64,000 nucleotides of DNA from Mycolicibacterium cosmeticum (lineage in GTDB: Bacteria; Actinomycetota; Actinomycetes; Mycobacteriales; Mycobacteriaceae). Numbering within the stretch: position 1 is the stretch's first letter; every line of letters begins with the position of its first letter. The notes under the pieces were generated by a model. It was not told the DNA's origin. It saw only the letters and a program-made list of their open reading frames with translations, and made no database searches. Below, piece after piece: positions 7,698 to 17,100 of this stretch. The position numbers were made by a program, and so were the translations under genes. The stretch is taken from contig JACPVS010000006.1 in assembly GCA_016197365.1 (NCBI GenBank), forward strand, positions 62,001 through 126,000. Direction: 5' to 3'.

Positions 7698-9428
7698 ATG
7701 ACCACGTTCGCGGATCACGTCATCACGGCCCTGCAGGCGAGTGGGGTGCAGCGGGTCTACGGACTACCCGGGGACAGCCTGAACGGGCTGACCGATGCGA
7801 TCCGGCGGTCGCACGATTTCGCCTGGGAGCACGTGCGCCACGAGGAGGCCGCCGGATTCGCCGCCGCGGCCGATGCCGCACTGACCGGACGGCTCGCGGT
7901 GTGCGCGGGCAGTTGCGGCCCCGGCAACCTGCATCTGATCAACGGTCTCTTCGACGCGCAGCGCAGCCGGGTGCCGGTGCTGGCCATTGCGGCGCACATC
8001 CCTCAGGCCGAGATCGGGTCGCAGTATTTCCAGGAGACCCGCCCCCAAGAGCTGTTCCGCGAATGCAGTGTGTACTGCGAGATGGTCACCACCGCCGAGT
8101 CCGCGCCCCGCGTGCTGGAGATGGCGATGCGTGCGGCGGTCGAGGAGAACGGTGTCGCCGTCGTGGTGATCCCCGGCGAGATCTTCCTGTCCAAGATCGG
8201 TGAGGTGCCCGTCACCCCCGTGCTGCCCACCCACCCGGTGATCCGGCCGTCCGATGACGAGCTGGCGCGAGCGGCATCAATTCTGAACGGCGCCAGCAAT
8301 ATCACCATTCTCGCCGGGGCGGGTGCGCAAGGTGCGCATGATCAGCTGGTGGCGCTCGCCGCGACCCTGCAGGCGCCGGTGGTGCATGCATTGCGCGGCA
8401 AGGAGTTCGTCGAATACGACAACCCCTACGACGTCGGGATGACCGGCCTGCTCGGGTTCGCGTCCGGCTACAAGGCCATCAAGGAAGCCGACGTGCTGCT
8501 CATGCTGGGCACCGACTTCCCCTACCGCCAGTTCTATCCCGAGAACGCGACCGTCATCCAGGTCGACGTCCGGGGCCGCAACCTCGGCAGGCGCACCGCC
8601 GTGGACCTCGGCCTGGTCGGCACCGTCACCGACACGCTCGCGGCGCTGGCGCCGCTGCTCACCGCCCGGCATGACCGGGCGCATCTGGACCGGTCACGCA
8701 ACCACTACGCCAAGACCCGGCGTCGGCTCGACGAGCTCGCCGTCAACGACCGCGACCGCACCCCCATCCGTCCCGAATACGTGGCGGCCGTGGCTGATCG
8801 GCTCGCCTCCGACAACGCGGTGTTCACCGTCGACGTCGGCTCACCGGTGGTGTGGGCGGCGCGCTATCTGACAATGAACGGAAAGCGCCGGCTGCTCGGT
8901 TCCTTCAACCACGGGACCATGGCGTGCGCGCTCCCGCTGGCGATCGGCGCCCAGACCGTCAACCGGGACCGACAGGTCGTCGCGTTCGCCGGCGACGGCG
9001 GGCTGGCGATGCTGTTCGGCGAGCTGATCACGCTGACGCAGAACCGACTGCCGGTCAAGCTCATCGTGTTCAACAACTCGTCGCTGAATTTCGTGGAGCT
9101 GGAGATGAAGGCGGCGGGCATCGTCACGTTCGGCACCGAGCTGAAGAACCCCGACTTCGCCGCGGTGGCCGAGTCACTGGGATTGTTCGGTCGCCGCGTC
9201 GAGAACCCCGCGGATCTGGAATCCGCAATCGCCGCGGCGCTGGCGCACGACGGACCTGCCCTGGTGGACGTCGTGACGGCCCGCCAGGAATTGTCGATTC
9301 CACCGGCGATCACCGTCGAGCAGGCAAAGGGCTTCTCGCTGTACGCAATTCGTACCATCATGGCCGGGCGCGCCGACGAACTGCTCGATCTGATGACCAC
9401 CAACGTGGCGCGCCGCATCCTGGACTGA
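7698..9428 (+). CDS. poxB: Pyruvate dehydrogenase (quinone), PoxB-type ThDP enzyme
   Basis: This 576-residue enzyme has the full acetohydroxyacid-synthase/pyruvate-oxidase architecture: an N-terminal pyrimidine domain (VYGLPGDSLNGL; catalytic glutamate in HVRHEEAAGFAA), a central FAD-binding-like domain, and a C-terminal ThDP domain with GDGG and a downstream asparagine (GDGGLAMLFGEL...FNNSSLNFVELEMK). The C-terminal part closely follows E. coli PoxB (about 572 residues), including the segment after GTELKNPDFA. PoxB decarboxylates pyruvate to acetate and CO2 and passes electrons to membrane quinone. It lies 39 bp after the beta-rich protein and is followed by an operator-like near-palindrome. 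Assignment to PoxB rather than acetolactate synthase rests on overall similarity. Confidence 0.85.
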   Translation: MTTFADHVITALQASGVQRVYGLPGDSLNGLTDAIRRSHDFAWEHVRHEEAAGFAAAADAALTGRLAVCAGSCGPGNLHLINGLFDAQRSRVPVLAIAAHIPQAEIGSQYFQETRPQELFRECSVYCEMVTTAESAPRVLEMAMRAAVEENGVAVVVIPGEIFLSKIGEVPVTPVLPTHPVIRPSDDELARAASILNGASNITILAGAGAQGAHDQLVALAATLQAPVVHALRGKEFVEYDNPYDVGMTGLLGFASGYKAIKEADVLLMLGTDFPYRQFYPENATVIQVDVRGRNLGRRTAVDLGLVGTVTDTLAALAPLLTARHDRAHLDRSRNHYAKTRRRLDELAVNDRDRTPIRPEYVAAVADRLASDNAVFTVDVGSPVVWAARYLTMNGKRRLLGSFNHGTMACALPLAIGAQTVNRDRQVVAFAGDGGLAMLFGELITLTQNRLPVKLIVFNNSSLNFVELEMKAAGIVTFGTELKNPDFAAVAESLGLFGRRVENPADLESAIAAALAHDGPALVDVVTARQELSIPPAITVEQAKGFSLYAIRTIMAGRADELLDLMTTNVARRILD

Positions 9429-9460
9429 GGCTCCGCACCGAGTAACGCCGCCGCGCAATC

Positions 9461-9480
9461 GAGTAGGACGCTACCTACTC
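9461..9480. promoter_or_regulatory. Near-palindromic operator 3 upstream of the polyamine genes
   Basis: GAGTAGGACGCTACCTACTC contains GTAG-GACG-CTAC (9463-9474) and also outer arms GAGTAG/CTACTC. It lies 77 bp before the decarboxylase start. Unlike sites 1, 2 and 4, no TANNNT -10 is found at the 25-bp spacing; a weaker TAGCCA occurs at 9508. It is therefore the least certain member of the set. Confidence 0.45.
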
Positions 9481-9556
9481 CCCTGGACCGGAGCTCCGGA
9501 AAGCTCCTAGCCATGATGCAGACAGATCACATGGCTGGAACTTCCAGGGGATCGGC

Positions 9557-10744
9557 ATGACCGGGGCGGTGGCGGACATCAGCACGTCCAGCAGGTTGCA
9601 GGAGTTCGTCGACGGCCACACGCACCTGCCCACGCCGTATCTGGTGATGGACCTCGACATCGTGGCGCAGCGGTACGACGCGCTGCGCGATGCCCTCCCC
9701 CAGGCTCGGATTTTCTACGCAGTCAAGGCGAATCCGGCACCGGAGGTGTTGCGTGTCCTCGCCGCGGCGGGGTCGTCCTTCGACGTGGCGAGCATCGGTG
9801 AGATCGACCTCTGCCGGGCCCTCGGCATCGCCCCCGAGCGGCTCTCGTTCGGCAACACCGTCAAGAAGGAAGCGGCGATCGCCGCCGCCTACGCGGCGGG
9901 GGTGCGGACCTTCGCGGTCGACGCACCCGAAGAACTCGACAAGCTCACACTGCTCGCCCCGCGCTCGACGCTACTGATCCGGCTGGTGTCCGAAGGTGGT
10001 GGCGCCGACTGGCCGCTGAGCCGGAAGTTCGGCACCACCGAGGAAGCGGCACTGACTCTGATGCGCCGCGCGGTCGCGCGCGGACACCGGGTGGGGGTGA
10101 GCTTCCACGTCGGGTCACAACAACGCGAACCGCAGGCGTGGGACGCGCCGCTGGCCGCGACCCGCAGGTTGCGCGACGCACTGCGCCGCGACGGGCACGA
10201 CCTGGTCGCCGTCAACCTCGGCGGCGGGCTGCCCAGCCACCACGCGCAGCCGACACCGCCGCTGGCCGCCTACGGCGAGCACATCCGTGACGCGCTGCGC
10301 AGGCACGGCATGACCGATCTGGACGTGATGACCGAGCCCGGTCGATTCCTGGTCGGCGACGCCGGCGTGATCCGTGCGGAAGTTGTTCTCGCGACGGCCA
10401 AACCGTCCGACGGCGGCCGGCGTTGGGTGTACCTCGACATCGGCATGTTCAACGGCCTCGTCGAAACCCAGGAGGAGGCCATCCGTTACCGGATCACCTG
10501 CCCCGGCGCGGTCGGCGACGAAACCCCTGCGGTGCTGGCCGGCCCGACCTGCGACAGCCTGGACATCCTCTACGAACGGGTGCCCTACCCCCTTCCCGCC
10601 GGGTTGCGGGCGGGCGACCCGGTCGAGATCCACTCCACGGGCGCCTATACGACGTCGTACTCCTCGGTCGGCTTCAACGGGATCGAGCCCCTGCGCACCT
10701 ACCACTTGTCGGCAACCCACTCTTCGAACGGAGAACTTCTGTGA
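9557..10744 (+). CDS. Ornithine decarboxylase-type PLP enzyme
   Basis: This is a 395-residue type III (alanine-racemase-fold) decarboxylase. The PLP lysine is in FYAVKANPAPEVL (~residue 57), the HVGSQ motif follows near residue 185, and a glycine-rich phosphate loop (VNLGGGLP) lies near residue 220. Near the C-terminus (~residue 331) GPTCDSLD carries the cysteine and aspartate typical of ornithine decarboxylases, which argues for ornithine rather than diaminopimelate. The product would be putrescine. Its stop overlaps the start of homospermidine synthase (GTGA), which condenses putrescine, so the two form a short polyamine pathway. Lysine decarboxylation to cadaverine remains possible. Confidence 0.85.
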   Translation: MTGAVADISTSSRLQEFVDGHTHLPTPYLVMDLDIVAQRYDALRDALPQARIFYAVKANPAPEVLRVLAAAGSSFDVASIGEIDLCRALGIAPERLSFGNTVKKEAAIAAAYAAGVRTFAVDAPEELDKLTLLAPRSTLLIRLVSEGGGADWPLSRKFGTTEEAALTLMRRAVARGHRVGVSFHVGSQQREPQAWDAPLAATRRLRDALRRDGHDLVAVNLGGGLPSHHAQPTPPLAAYGEHIRDALRRHGMTDLDVMTEPGRFLVGDAGVIRAEVVLATAKPSDGGRRWVYLDIGMFNGLVETQEEAIRYRITCPGAVGDETPAVLAGPTCDSLDILYERVPYPLPAGLRAGDPVEIHSTGAYTTSYSSVGFNGIEPLRTYHLSATHSSNGELL

Positions 10745-12147
10745 CCACCTATGGACGCCTCGGCGACGTCGTGATGATCGGCTTCGGCTCGATCGGCCGC
10801 GGCACGCTGCCACTCATCTTGCGGCACTTCGACGTCGACCCCGAACGCATCACGGTGCTCGCCCCCAACGACGACAACGACCGCGTGCTCAAAGAGTCCG
10901 GCGTCACCCGCGTCGATGCGTTCCTCACCCCGCAGACCTACGCCGAGGTGCTCACTCCTCTGCTGTCACCCGGCACGTTCGTGGTGAACCTGTCGGTGGA
11001 CACGTCTTCGGTTGACATCATGCGGCTGGCCCGTGACCGCGGCGCGCTCTACATCGACACCGTGATCGAACCCTGGGCCGGCCTGTACGACGACCCCGAC
11101 CTGCCGATGGGGGCGCGCACCAATCATGCTCTGCGCCAGACACTTCTGGCCGAGCGTCAAGCTCGGCCGGGTGGCACCACGGCGGTGTCGGCGTGTGGCG
11201 CCAACCCGGGCATGGTGTCGTGGTTCGTGAAGCAGGCGCTGCTCGACGTGGCCGATGCGGTGGGCGTGGCCTACACCGTGCCGAAGACCCGGCAAGAATG
11301 GGCCGCCCTGATGCGCGACGCCGGCGTGAAAGGCATCCACATCGCCGAGCGGGACACCCAGCACGCCCGCACCCCGCGACCGATCGGCACCTTCGTGAAC
11401 ACCTGGTCGGTGGACGGATTCCTGTCCGAGGGGTTGCAGCCGGCCGAATTGGGTTGGGGCACACACGAACGCTGGATGCCTGCCAACGCGTACCGGCACG
11501 ACGACCCGAAGGCGCCCGGCATTTTCCTCGCCCAGCCCGGCGCCGCGACGAAGGTCCGCACCTGGTGCCCGACGCCGGGGCCGCAACACGGCTTCTGCGT
11601 GACACACAACGAGTCGGTGTCCATCGCCGACTTCTTCACGGCGACCGACGCGCAGGGAGAGCCGGTGTACCGGCCGACGGTCCACTACGCCTACCACCCG
11701 GCCGACGACGCGGTGATGTCCTGGCACGAACTGCTCGGCGGCAGGGACCCACAGCACCGGGTGATCCTCGACGTCGACGACATCACCGACGGCATCGACG
11801 AGCTCGGAGTCCTGCTCTACGGACACGCGAAGAACGCCTACTGGTACGGCTCGCGCCTGTCCAACGACGAGACCAAACTGCTCGCGCCGAACCAGAACGC
11901 GACCGGCCTGCAGGTGACCTCCGCGGTCCTGGCCGGCATGGTCTGGGCCCTGGAGCATCCCGAGGCGGGCATCGTCGAGGCCGACGAGATCGACTTCGCC
12001 CGGTGTCTGGAGGTGCAGCGCCCCTATCTCGGTCCGGTGGAGGGACATTTCACCGACTGGACACCGCTGACGGACCGGATCGACCTGTTTCCCGACGACA
12101 TCGACGCCGACGACCCGTGGCAGTTCCGCAACGTCCTGGTGCACTGA
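10741..12147 (+). CDS. Homospermidine synthase
   Basis: This is a 468-residue NAD-dependent enzyme of the saccharopine-dehydrogenase/homospermidine-synthase family, the usual length of bacterial enzymes. The Rossmann motif is VMIGFGSIGRG (residues ~11-21), and family-typical segments SACGANPGMVSWFVKQAL and GYGHAKNAYW-like (LLYGHAKNAYWYGS) are present. The enzyme joins two putrescines (or putrescine and spermidine) to homospermidine with release of ammonia. The start is the GTG at 10741 that overlaps the decarboxylase stop; the frame extends further upstream only through the decarboxylase gene. Translational coupling supports joint function. Confidence 0.9.
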   Translation: MTTYGRLGDVVMIGFGSIGRGTLPLILRHFDVDPERITVLAPNDDNDRVLKESGVTRVDAFLTPQTYAEVLTPLLSPGTFVVNLSVDTSSVDIMRLARDRGALYIDTVIEPWAGLYDDPDLPMGARTNHALRQTLLAERQARPGGTTAVSACGANPGMVSWFVKQALLDVADAVGVAYTVPKTRQEWAALMRDAGVKGIHIAERDTQHARTPRPIGTFVNTWSVDGFLSEGLQPAELGWGTHERWMPANAYRHDDPKAPGIFLAQPGAATKVRTWCPTPGPQHGFCVTHNESVSIADFFTATDAQGEPVYRPTVHYAYHPADDAVMSWHELLGGRDPQHRVILDVDDITDGIDELGVLLYGHAKNAYWYGSRLSNDETKLLAPNQNATGLQVTSAVLAGMVWALEHPEAGIVEADEIDFARCLEVQRPYLGPVEGHFTDWTPLTDRIDLFPDDIDADDPWQFRNVLVH

Positions 12148-12300
12148 GGATCTATGTGGTCTCGGCGGCCCGGAATCACCAAGTGTGACCCGGGCCACCG
12201 CGGCCGCACCGAAATCGCTTGACCTGTAGCGAAACTCACACCGCGAAAGTTGCGTTACACAGAATTAACAAGGAACATCGAGGTGTTCCACTTGGCGGGC

Positions 12301-12354
12301 GATCCCCGATCCTGTGGGCGCCGATAACAACAGAATCCCCGCAACCCGGGGATC
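12301..12354 (+). promoter_or_regulatory. Structured leader with two alternative hairpins
   Basis: GATCCCCG at 12301-12308 and AATCCCCG at 12334-12341 can both pair with the same CGGGGATC at 12347-12354. Pairing of the nearer copy gives a compact 7-bp hairpin with a 5-nt loop ending 19 nt before the ATG of the 49-aa protein. The longer pairing would exclude it. Upstream, GGAACATCGAGGTGTTCC (12272-12289) is a further inverted repeat. Whether this is a regulatory switch or an operator region is unknown. Confidence 0.35.
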
Positions 12355-12372
12355 TTTCGAGGAGTGAAGAGA

Positions 12373-12522
12373 ATGTCTTTCGCGCAGTTTCGCGCCGATA
12401 TGAAGCGTGCCAACAACCGGCGGCGCCTCTACGCGCGGATCAACGCAATGCCAGATTCGACGGTTCGCGAAGAGCTGATCGCAGTGGCGCAGCGGCACGA
12501 GTTCCTGGATTCGGATAGCTGA
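12373..12522 (+). CDS. 49-residue basic helical protein
   Basis: This small gene sits between the polyamine genes and a strong terminator. The ATG at 12373 follows a GAGGAGTGAAGAG ribosome binding region. The 49-residue product is highly charged and predicted helical: an arginine-rich first half (RADMKRANNRRRLYARIN) and an acidic second half (STVREELIAVAQRHEF). There is no membrane segment and no known domain I can name. High third-position GC, the ribosome binding site and the terminator directly after it support a real gene. It could be a nucleic-acid- or protein-binding regulator, but that is only suggested by composition. Confidence 0.6.
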   Translation: MSFAQFRADMKRANNRRRLYARINAMPDSTVREELIAVAQRHEFLDSDS

Positions 12523-12553
12523 TCCGTTTCGCGTTGCAGAGGTTCGGTAGTAC

Positions 12554-12582
12554 AGAGCCGGTGGCCTTCGGGCCCCGGCTCT
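12554..12582 (+). terminator. Intrinsic terminator with TTCG tetraloop
   Basis: AGAGCCGG and GGCC arms pair with GGCC and CCGGCTCT around a TTCG tetraloop, with one unpaired T in the left arm. It follows the 49-aa gene by about 30 bp and also lies just beyond the end of the convergent hyi gene, so it may serve both. Confidence 0.75.
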
Positions 12583-12595
12583 GATTCGTATCCGG

Positions 12596-13402
12596 CTAGT
12601 CCCACGGGCTGCCACTCCGCCGTGCCGGCGGCAGCCACCCGAACGGGTCGCGCCCGTCGGATCGATATTCCAGACTGACGTGGCCTCGGTAGCCGCGACG
12701 GCCCAGGTGTGCCAGATGCCTGCCGAAGTCGATGTCCCCGGTGCCCGGAACACCGCGACCGGGTGCGTCCGCGATTTGGACGTGCCCGATGCGCTCGGCG
12801 AAAGTGGCGATGACTGAGTCGAGGTCATCGCCGTTGACGGTCAGGTGATACAGATCTGCCAACAGTCGCAGGGCAGGCGCGCCGACGCGGTCGATCACGG
12901 CAATCGCATCGGCGGCGGTCCGCAGTGGGTAGGCGGCGACACCACTGAGCGGCTCGATCAGGATTGCCGCGCCGATCCGTTCGGCCCGGTCGGCGGCGTC
13001 GGTGAGGTTCGCCGCGGCGATCTCGTCCTGAACTTCGGCTTCCAGGCCCTCGATCCGGTTCCCGTAGAGCGCGTTGAATGCCGTGGTGCCCAACCGTTGC
13101 CCGATGCCGACGGCCACGTCGACATTGTCCAGAAATTCTCGGCGCCGGCCGGGGTCGGAGAGTAGTCCGCGCTCCCCCGCCGCCATGTCGCCACCGGCGA
13201 AGTTCAGTGCGACCAGGTGCACGCCGGCATCGGCGACGGCACGAACGAAGTCGTCCACCTCAGCGTCACGCGGTACGGATTCGGCGAAGGGCCACCAGAA
13301 TTCGATCGCCTCGAAGCCCGCGTCCCTGGCCGCCTGCGGGCGTTGCAGTGGTGGGAGTTCGGTGAGCAGCATCGAGCAGTTGACGACATAGCGCGCCGCC
13401 AC
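12596..13402 (-). CDS. hyi: Hydroxypyruvate isomerase-like TIM-barrel protein
   Basis: This 268-residue member of the xylose-isomerase-like TIM-barrel family resembles Hyi. Typical segments are FEAIEFWWPF near the N-terminus, NALYGN, LIEPLSG with the metal-binding glutamate (~residue 149), LLADLYHL, and GHVQIADAPGR plus a C-terminal GHVSLEYR carrying the second glutamate. Hyi interconverts hydroxypyruvate and tartronate semialdehyde. It starts 3 nt after the SDR stop and is the last gene of the transcription unit that begins with the siderophore exporter. A role in siderophore metabolism is not indicated by its family; it may simply share the transcript. Confidence 0.75.
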   Translation of the reverse strand: MAARYVVNCSMLLTELPPLQRPQAARDAGFEAIEFWWPFAESVPRDAEVDDFVRAVADAGVHLVALNFAGGDMAAGERGLLSDPGRRREFLDNVDVAVGIGQRLGTTAFNALYGNRIEGLEAEVQDEIAAANLTDAADRAERIGAAILIEPLSGVAAYPLRTAADAIAVIDRVGAPALRLLADLYHLTVNGDDLDSVIATFAERIGHVQIADAPGRGVPGTGDIDFGRHLAHLGRRGYRGHVSLEYRSDGRDPFGWLPPARRSGSPWD

Positions 13403-13405
13403 GGC

Positions 13406-14140
13406 TCAGCCCCGGCCGTAATACGGCATGGCGCGGGCCATCACCGTCAGTTCCGGAACCGAAACCTCCAGCGGCAGTTCGACGATGTGGGCCACCGCGC
13501 GGGCCACGTGCACGACATCGAACGTCGGCTCGGCGGCCAGGCTCCCATTGGCTTGCCGCGTCTCGCTGAAGCCGGCGGTCATGTCGGTCGCTGCGTTGCC
13601 GATATCGAGTTGTGTCACACAGATGTCGAGATCACGCAGGTCCAACAGCATCGAGGCGGTCAGTCCGCTGATGGCGTGTTTGGTTACGGTGTAAGCCAGG
13701 CTGTGCGGCCGCGGGCGGTGTGCCGACAGCGAGCCGTTGTTGATGATCCGGCCACCGCGCGGCAGCTGCGCGGCCATGATGCGGGCGGCCTCACGCGCGC
13801 AGAACAGAGAACCGTCGACGTTGGTGCGCCACACCGTCTGCCACTGCTCGGTGTCGATGTCGGTGATGGCGGCCGACGGGCCGAACATGCCGGCATTGTT
13901 GAACAACGCGTCGACCCGGCCGAAGGCCGCGATGGTGGCCGTGAACAGCGCCCGCACCGACGCCGCGTCGGTGACGTCGGTCGGCACCACCCGGGCGTTC
14001 GGCCGGTCGCCCGCGGTGTCCGTCAGCTGCTCAGGTCTGCGCCCGGCGAGCACCACCTGATGACCGGCGTCGAGCAGGACGCGCGCCGTGGCCCGGCCGA
14101 TCCCGCTGCCGGCCCCCGTGATGACGACTGTTTTGCCCAC
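13406..14140 (-). CDS. Short-chain dehydrogenase/reductase
   Basis: This classical SDR has 244 residues. The cofactor motif TGAGSGIG (residues ~7-14) is followed by an arginine-rich AGRR turn that suggests NADP(H). NNAG is at ~residue 83. Catalytic residues are N-x-S (NNGSLSAHRP) and YTVTK (residues ~150-154, Y-x-x-x-K). The substrate is unknown. Its ATG lies 22 nt downstream of the NRPS stop on the same strand, so it is likely co-transcribed with the siderophore genes and followed by hyi. A tailoring step on the peptide or an unrelated housekeeping reaction are both possible. Confidence 0.8.
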   Translation of the reverse strand: MGKTVVITGAGSGIGRATARVLLDAGHQVVLAGRRPEQLTDTAGDRPNARVVPTDVTDAASVRALFTATIAAFGRVDALFNNAGMFGPSAAITDIDTEQWQTVWRTNVDGSLFCAREAARIMAAQLPRGGRIINNGSLSAHRPRPHSLAYTVTKHAISGLTASMLLDLRDLDICVTQLDIGNAATDMTAGFSETRQANGSLAAEPTFDVVHVARAVAHIVELPLEVSVPELTVMARAMPYYGRG

Positions 14141-14162
14141 GGGGAGATTGTCACACGCCGGT

Positions 14163-17100
14163 TCAATCCCGCAGTTGAGCCGCGATCAGCGGGCCCAGTT
14201 GCTCCAGCGTGTCCGCGTCCATCAGCTCGGAATGCCGGCAGTTCAGCGACACCACGTCCAGTTGGCCGCCGACGTGCGCCCGCCAGCCCTGCGAGGCGAC
14301 CCCTTCCAGGCCCATCTCCAGGATGGCGGCGTCCACGAAGAACACGTCGCCGTCGTAGCGGCCGTAGTCCGCGGTGGCGGTGAAACGCTCTGCAGCGACG
14401 TAATTCTCGATCACCTGCGCTATCCGGGTGTCGTCGAGCATGGCGATGGCGTCGCCGCTGCCGCGGACCAGTGTGACCGCGTCGGCCACGCTCATCCGGG
14501 TACCGGCGTCGACCGCGAAGCCCATCTCGCGCAGCAGGCTTGCCAGCACCGCCTCGGTATCGAATTCGCCGTCGACGACGTCGGTGCGCGCGTCGAGCAT
14601 GCCGACGAAGGTGACATCCCGGCCGCGGCCACGAAGCTCCGTGGCGATCAGCAGTGCCATCGAACCGCCGAACGACCAGCCGAGCAGCCGGACCGGTCCG
14701 GTCGGCGCCACCCGCTGCACCGAATCCGCGTACTCGCGGGCCAGTTCGGCGATCGAGCCGGGCAGCCGGCCGGTGGAGAACAGCGGGGACTGCAATCCGT
14801 ACAGCGGAATATCCTCGGGCACATACTTTTTCAACCCGGTGAACTGCCAACTGAGTCCACTGGCGGGATGCACGCAGAACAGCGGCGATTCCGTACCCGC
14901 CGCACGCAGCGGCAGCACGGCCGCCAGGCCGGCCTCGCCGCGCGCCCCGTCACCCTGCAGGTAAGCCGCGATGTCGGCGACCGTCGGGGTCAGCATCAGA
15001 TCGGCCACCGCCACGTCGGCACCGAATTCGCGACGGATCGCCGACGCCAGCCGCATCAGCAGCAGTGAATGCCCACCGAGGGCGAAGAAATCGTCGTCGA
15101 TGCTGGTGACCTCTATTTTCCCCGTCGCTTCGCTCGCCCCAGCGATACCCAGCACATCGGAGAACAATGCACACAACCGGCGCTGCTCGTCGGTCTCCGG
15201 TGCCCTTCCGGTGCCTGCGGTGATCTGCGGTGCCGGCAGCGCGTTGCGGTCCAGCTTTCCGCTGGGGGTCAGCGGGAACTCGGTCAACTCCACGTACGCC
15301 GAGGGCACCATGTGGTTGGGCAGCGCAGCAACGGCGTGCTCGCGCAGCGCGGTCGCTGTGCCGGTCCCCAGGTAGTAGGCGACCAGCCGGTCGTTGCGCA
15401 CCACCACCCGGGCCGAGGACACCCCCGGATGAGCGGCCAGCACCGTCTCGATCTCGGCGGGCTCGATCCGCACGCCGCGCAGCTTGATCTGTTCGTCGGT
15501 GCGGCCCAGGTATTCGAGTTGACCGTCGCGCCGCCAGCGCACCACGTCACCGGTGCGGTACAGCCGCGCGGCGGTGTCGAACGGGTCGGCGACGAAACGT
15601 TGTGCGGTCAGGTCCGGGCGATGCAGGTAGCCGGCGGCCAACTGCACTCCGGCCAGGTAGAGCTCGCCCGCAGCTCCGTCCGGCACGGGATTGAGGTACC
15701 CGTCCAGCACGTGCGCGCGCACATTCCAGCCAGGTACCCCCAGCGCCACCGGGCCGCCGTCGGCGGTCCAACCGAGCACGTCGACGGCGGCTTCGGTCGG
15801 GCCGTACAGATTGTGCAGCGGCACACCGAGCGTGCGGGTGAAGCGGTGCGCCAGCTCATCGGTGAGTGCCTCACCGCCGACCGTCACCCGAGTCAGTGAT
15901 GCGCACCGTGCCGAGTCCGATTCGTCCAGGAACAGCTCGAGCATGGACGGCACGAAGTCGACGGCCGTGACCCGTTCGGAGACAATCGTTTCCGCCAGGT
16001 AGGCCGGGTCGCGGTGACCACCGGGGCGGGCGACCACCAGGGTGGCGCCCACACTGAGCGGCCAGAAGACCTCCCACACCGAGGTGTCGAAGCTGATCGG
16101 TGTCTTCACCAGCATCCGGTCCTGCGTCGTCAACGGGTAGGCGTCCTGCAACCAGCCGATCCGGTTGACGATCCCGGCGTGCGCGACGGCAACACCCTTG
16201 GGCCGTCCGGTGGAGCCGGAGGTGTAGAGCACGTACGCCCACGCCGCCGGGTCGACCTCGCGCAGCGGCGGCCGGTTCGGCTCCCCCCGGACCACCCGGA
16301 TGACCGCGGGATTGGCCAGCACGACGTGCGGTTGCGCGTCGTCGACCATGTACTGCAACCGATCCGGCGGATACTCCGGATCCAGGGGCAGGAACGCCGC
16401 ACCCGACTTGGCGACCGCAACCAGGGCGACGATCAGCTCCACCGAACGGGGCAGAGACACCCCGACGATGCTGCCCGCGGGCGCATCAAGGGTGGCCGCC
16501 ACCCGGTCGGACCACGCGTCGAGGTCCGCATAGGTCAGTTCGTCGCCCTCGAAGCGCACCGCGACGGCATCGGGGGTCAGCCGAGCCTGCCGGGAGACCA
16601 ACCCGCCCAACCCGATCGGCGTGACCTCGCGGTCGGTGGCATTGCGGACGCTCAACGCGGCATGTTCGGTGTCGGTCAGCAGGTCCACCGCTCCCACGGG
16701 GATCGTCGTGTCGCGCATGAACACACCCAGCGCAGCGATCAGGCGTTGCGTCAGATTCTGCACCGAGGAAGCGTCGAACAGGTCGGCGCTGTACTCGGCC
16801 ATGATCGTCGCGCCACCGTCGGCGCGGTCGTCGATCAGGGTGAACCCGAGATCGAACATGGCTGCCGCCACGGGTGGTTCGCTCCACCGGGTGGGCAGAC
16901 CGAACATGTCGGTGCTGCCGCCGGCGCGCAGGTGGTAACCGACGAACACGTTGAACAACGGGTTGCGGCCCGCCACCCGTTGCGGATTCAGCATCTCGAC
17001 GACGTGGTCGAACGGCAGGTCCTGGTGCGCGAAGGCCGCCAGATCGGCGGTGCGGACCCGGGCCAGCAGTTCGCCGAACGTCGGGTTGCCCGACACGTCG

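Noticed and set aside
10423..10740. Longer N-terminal extension of homospermidine synthase
   Set aside because: The extension overlaps the decarboxylase gene out of frame and is Arg/Pro-rich. The conserved protein begins at TTYGRLGDVVMIG.
12160..12200. Hairpin GGCCCGG/CCGGGCC after homospermidine synthase as a terminator
   Set aside because: It is only a 7-bp stem with a 16-nt loop and no T-run, too weak to call.
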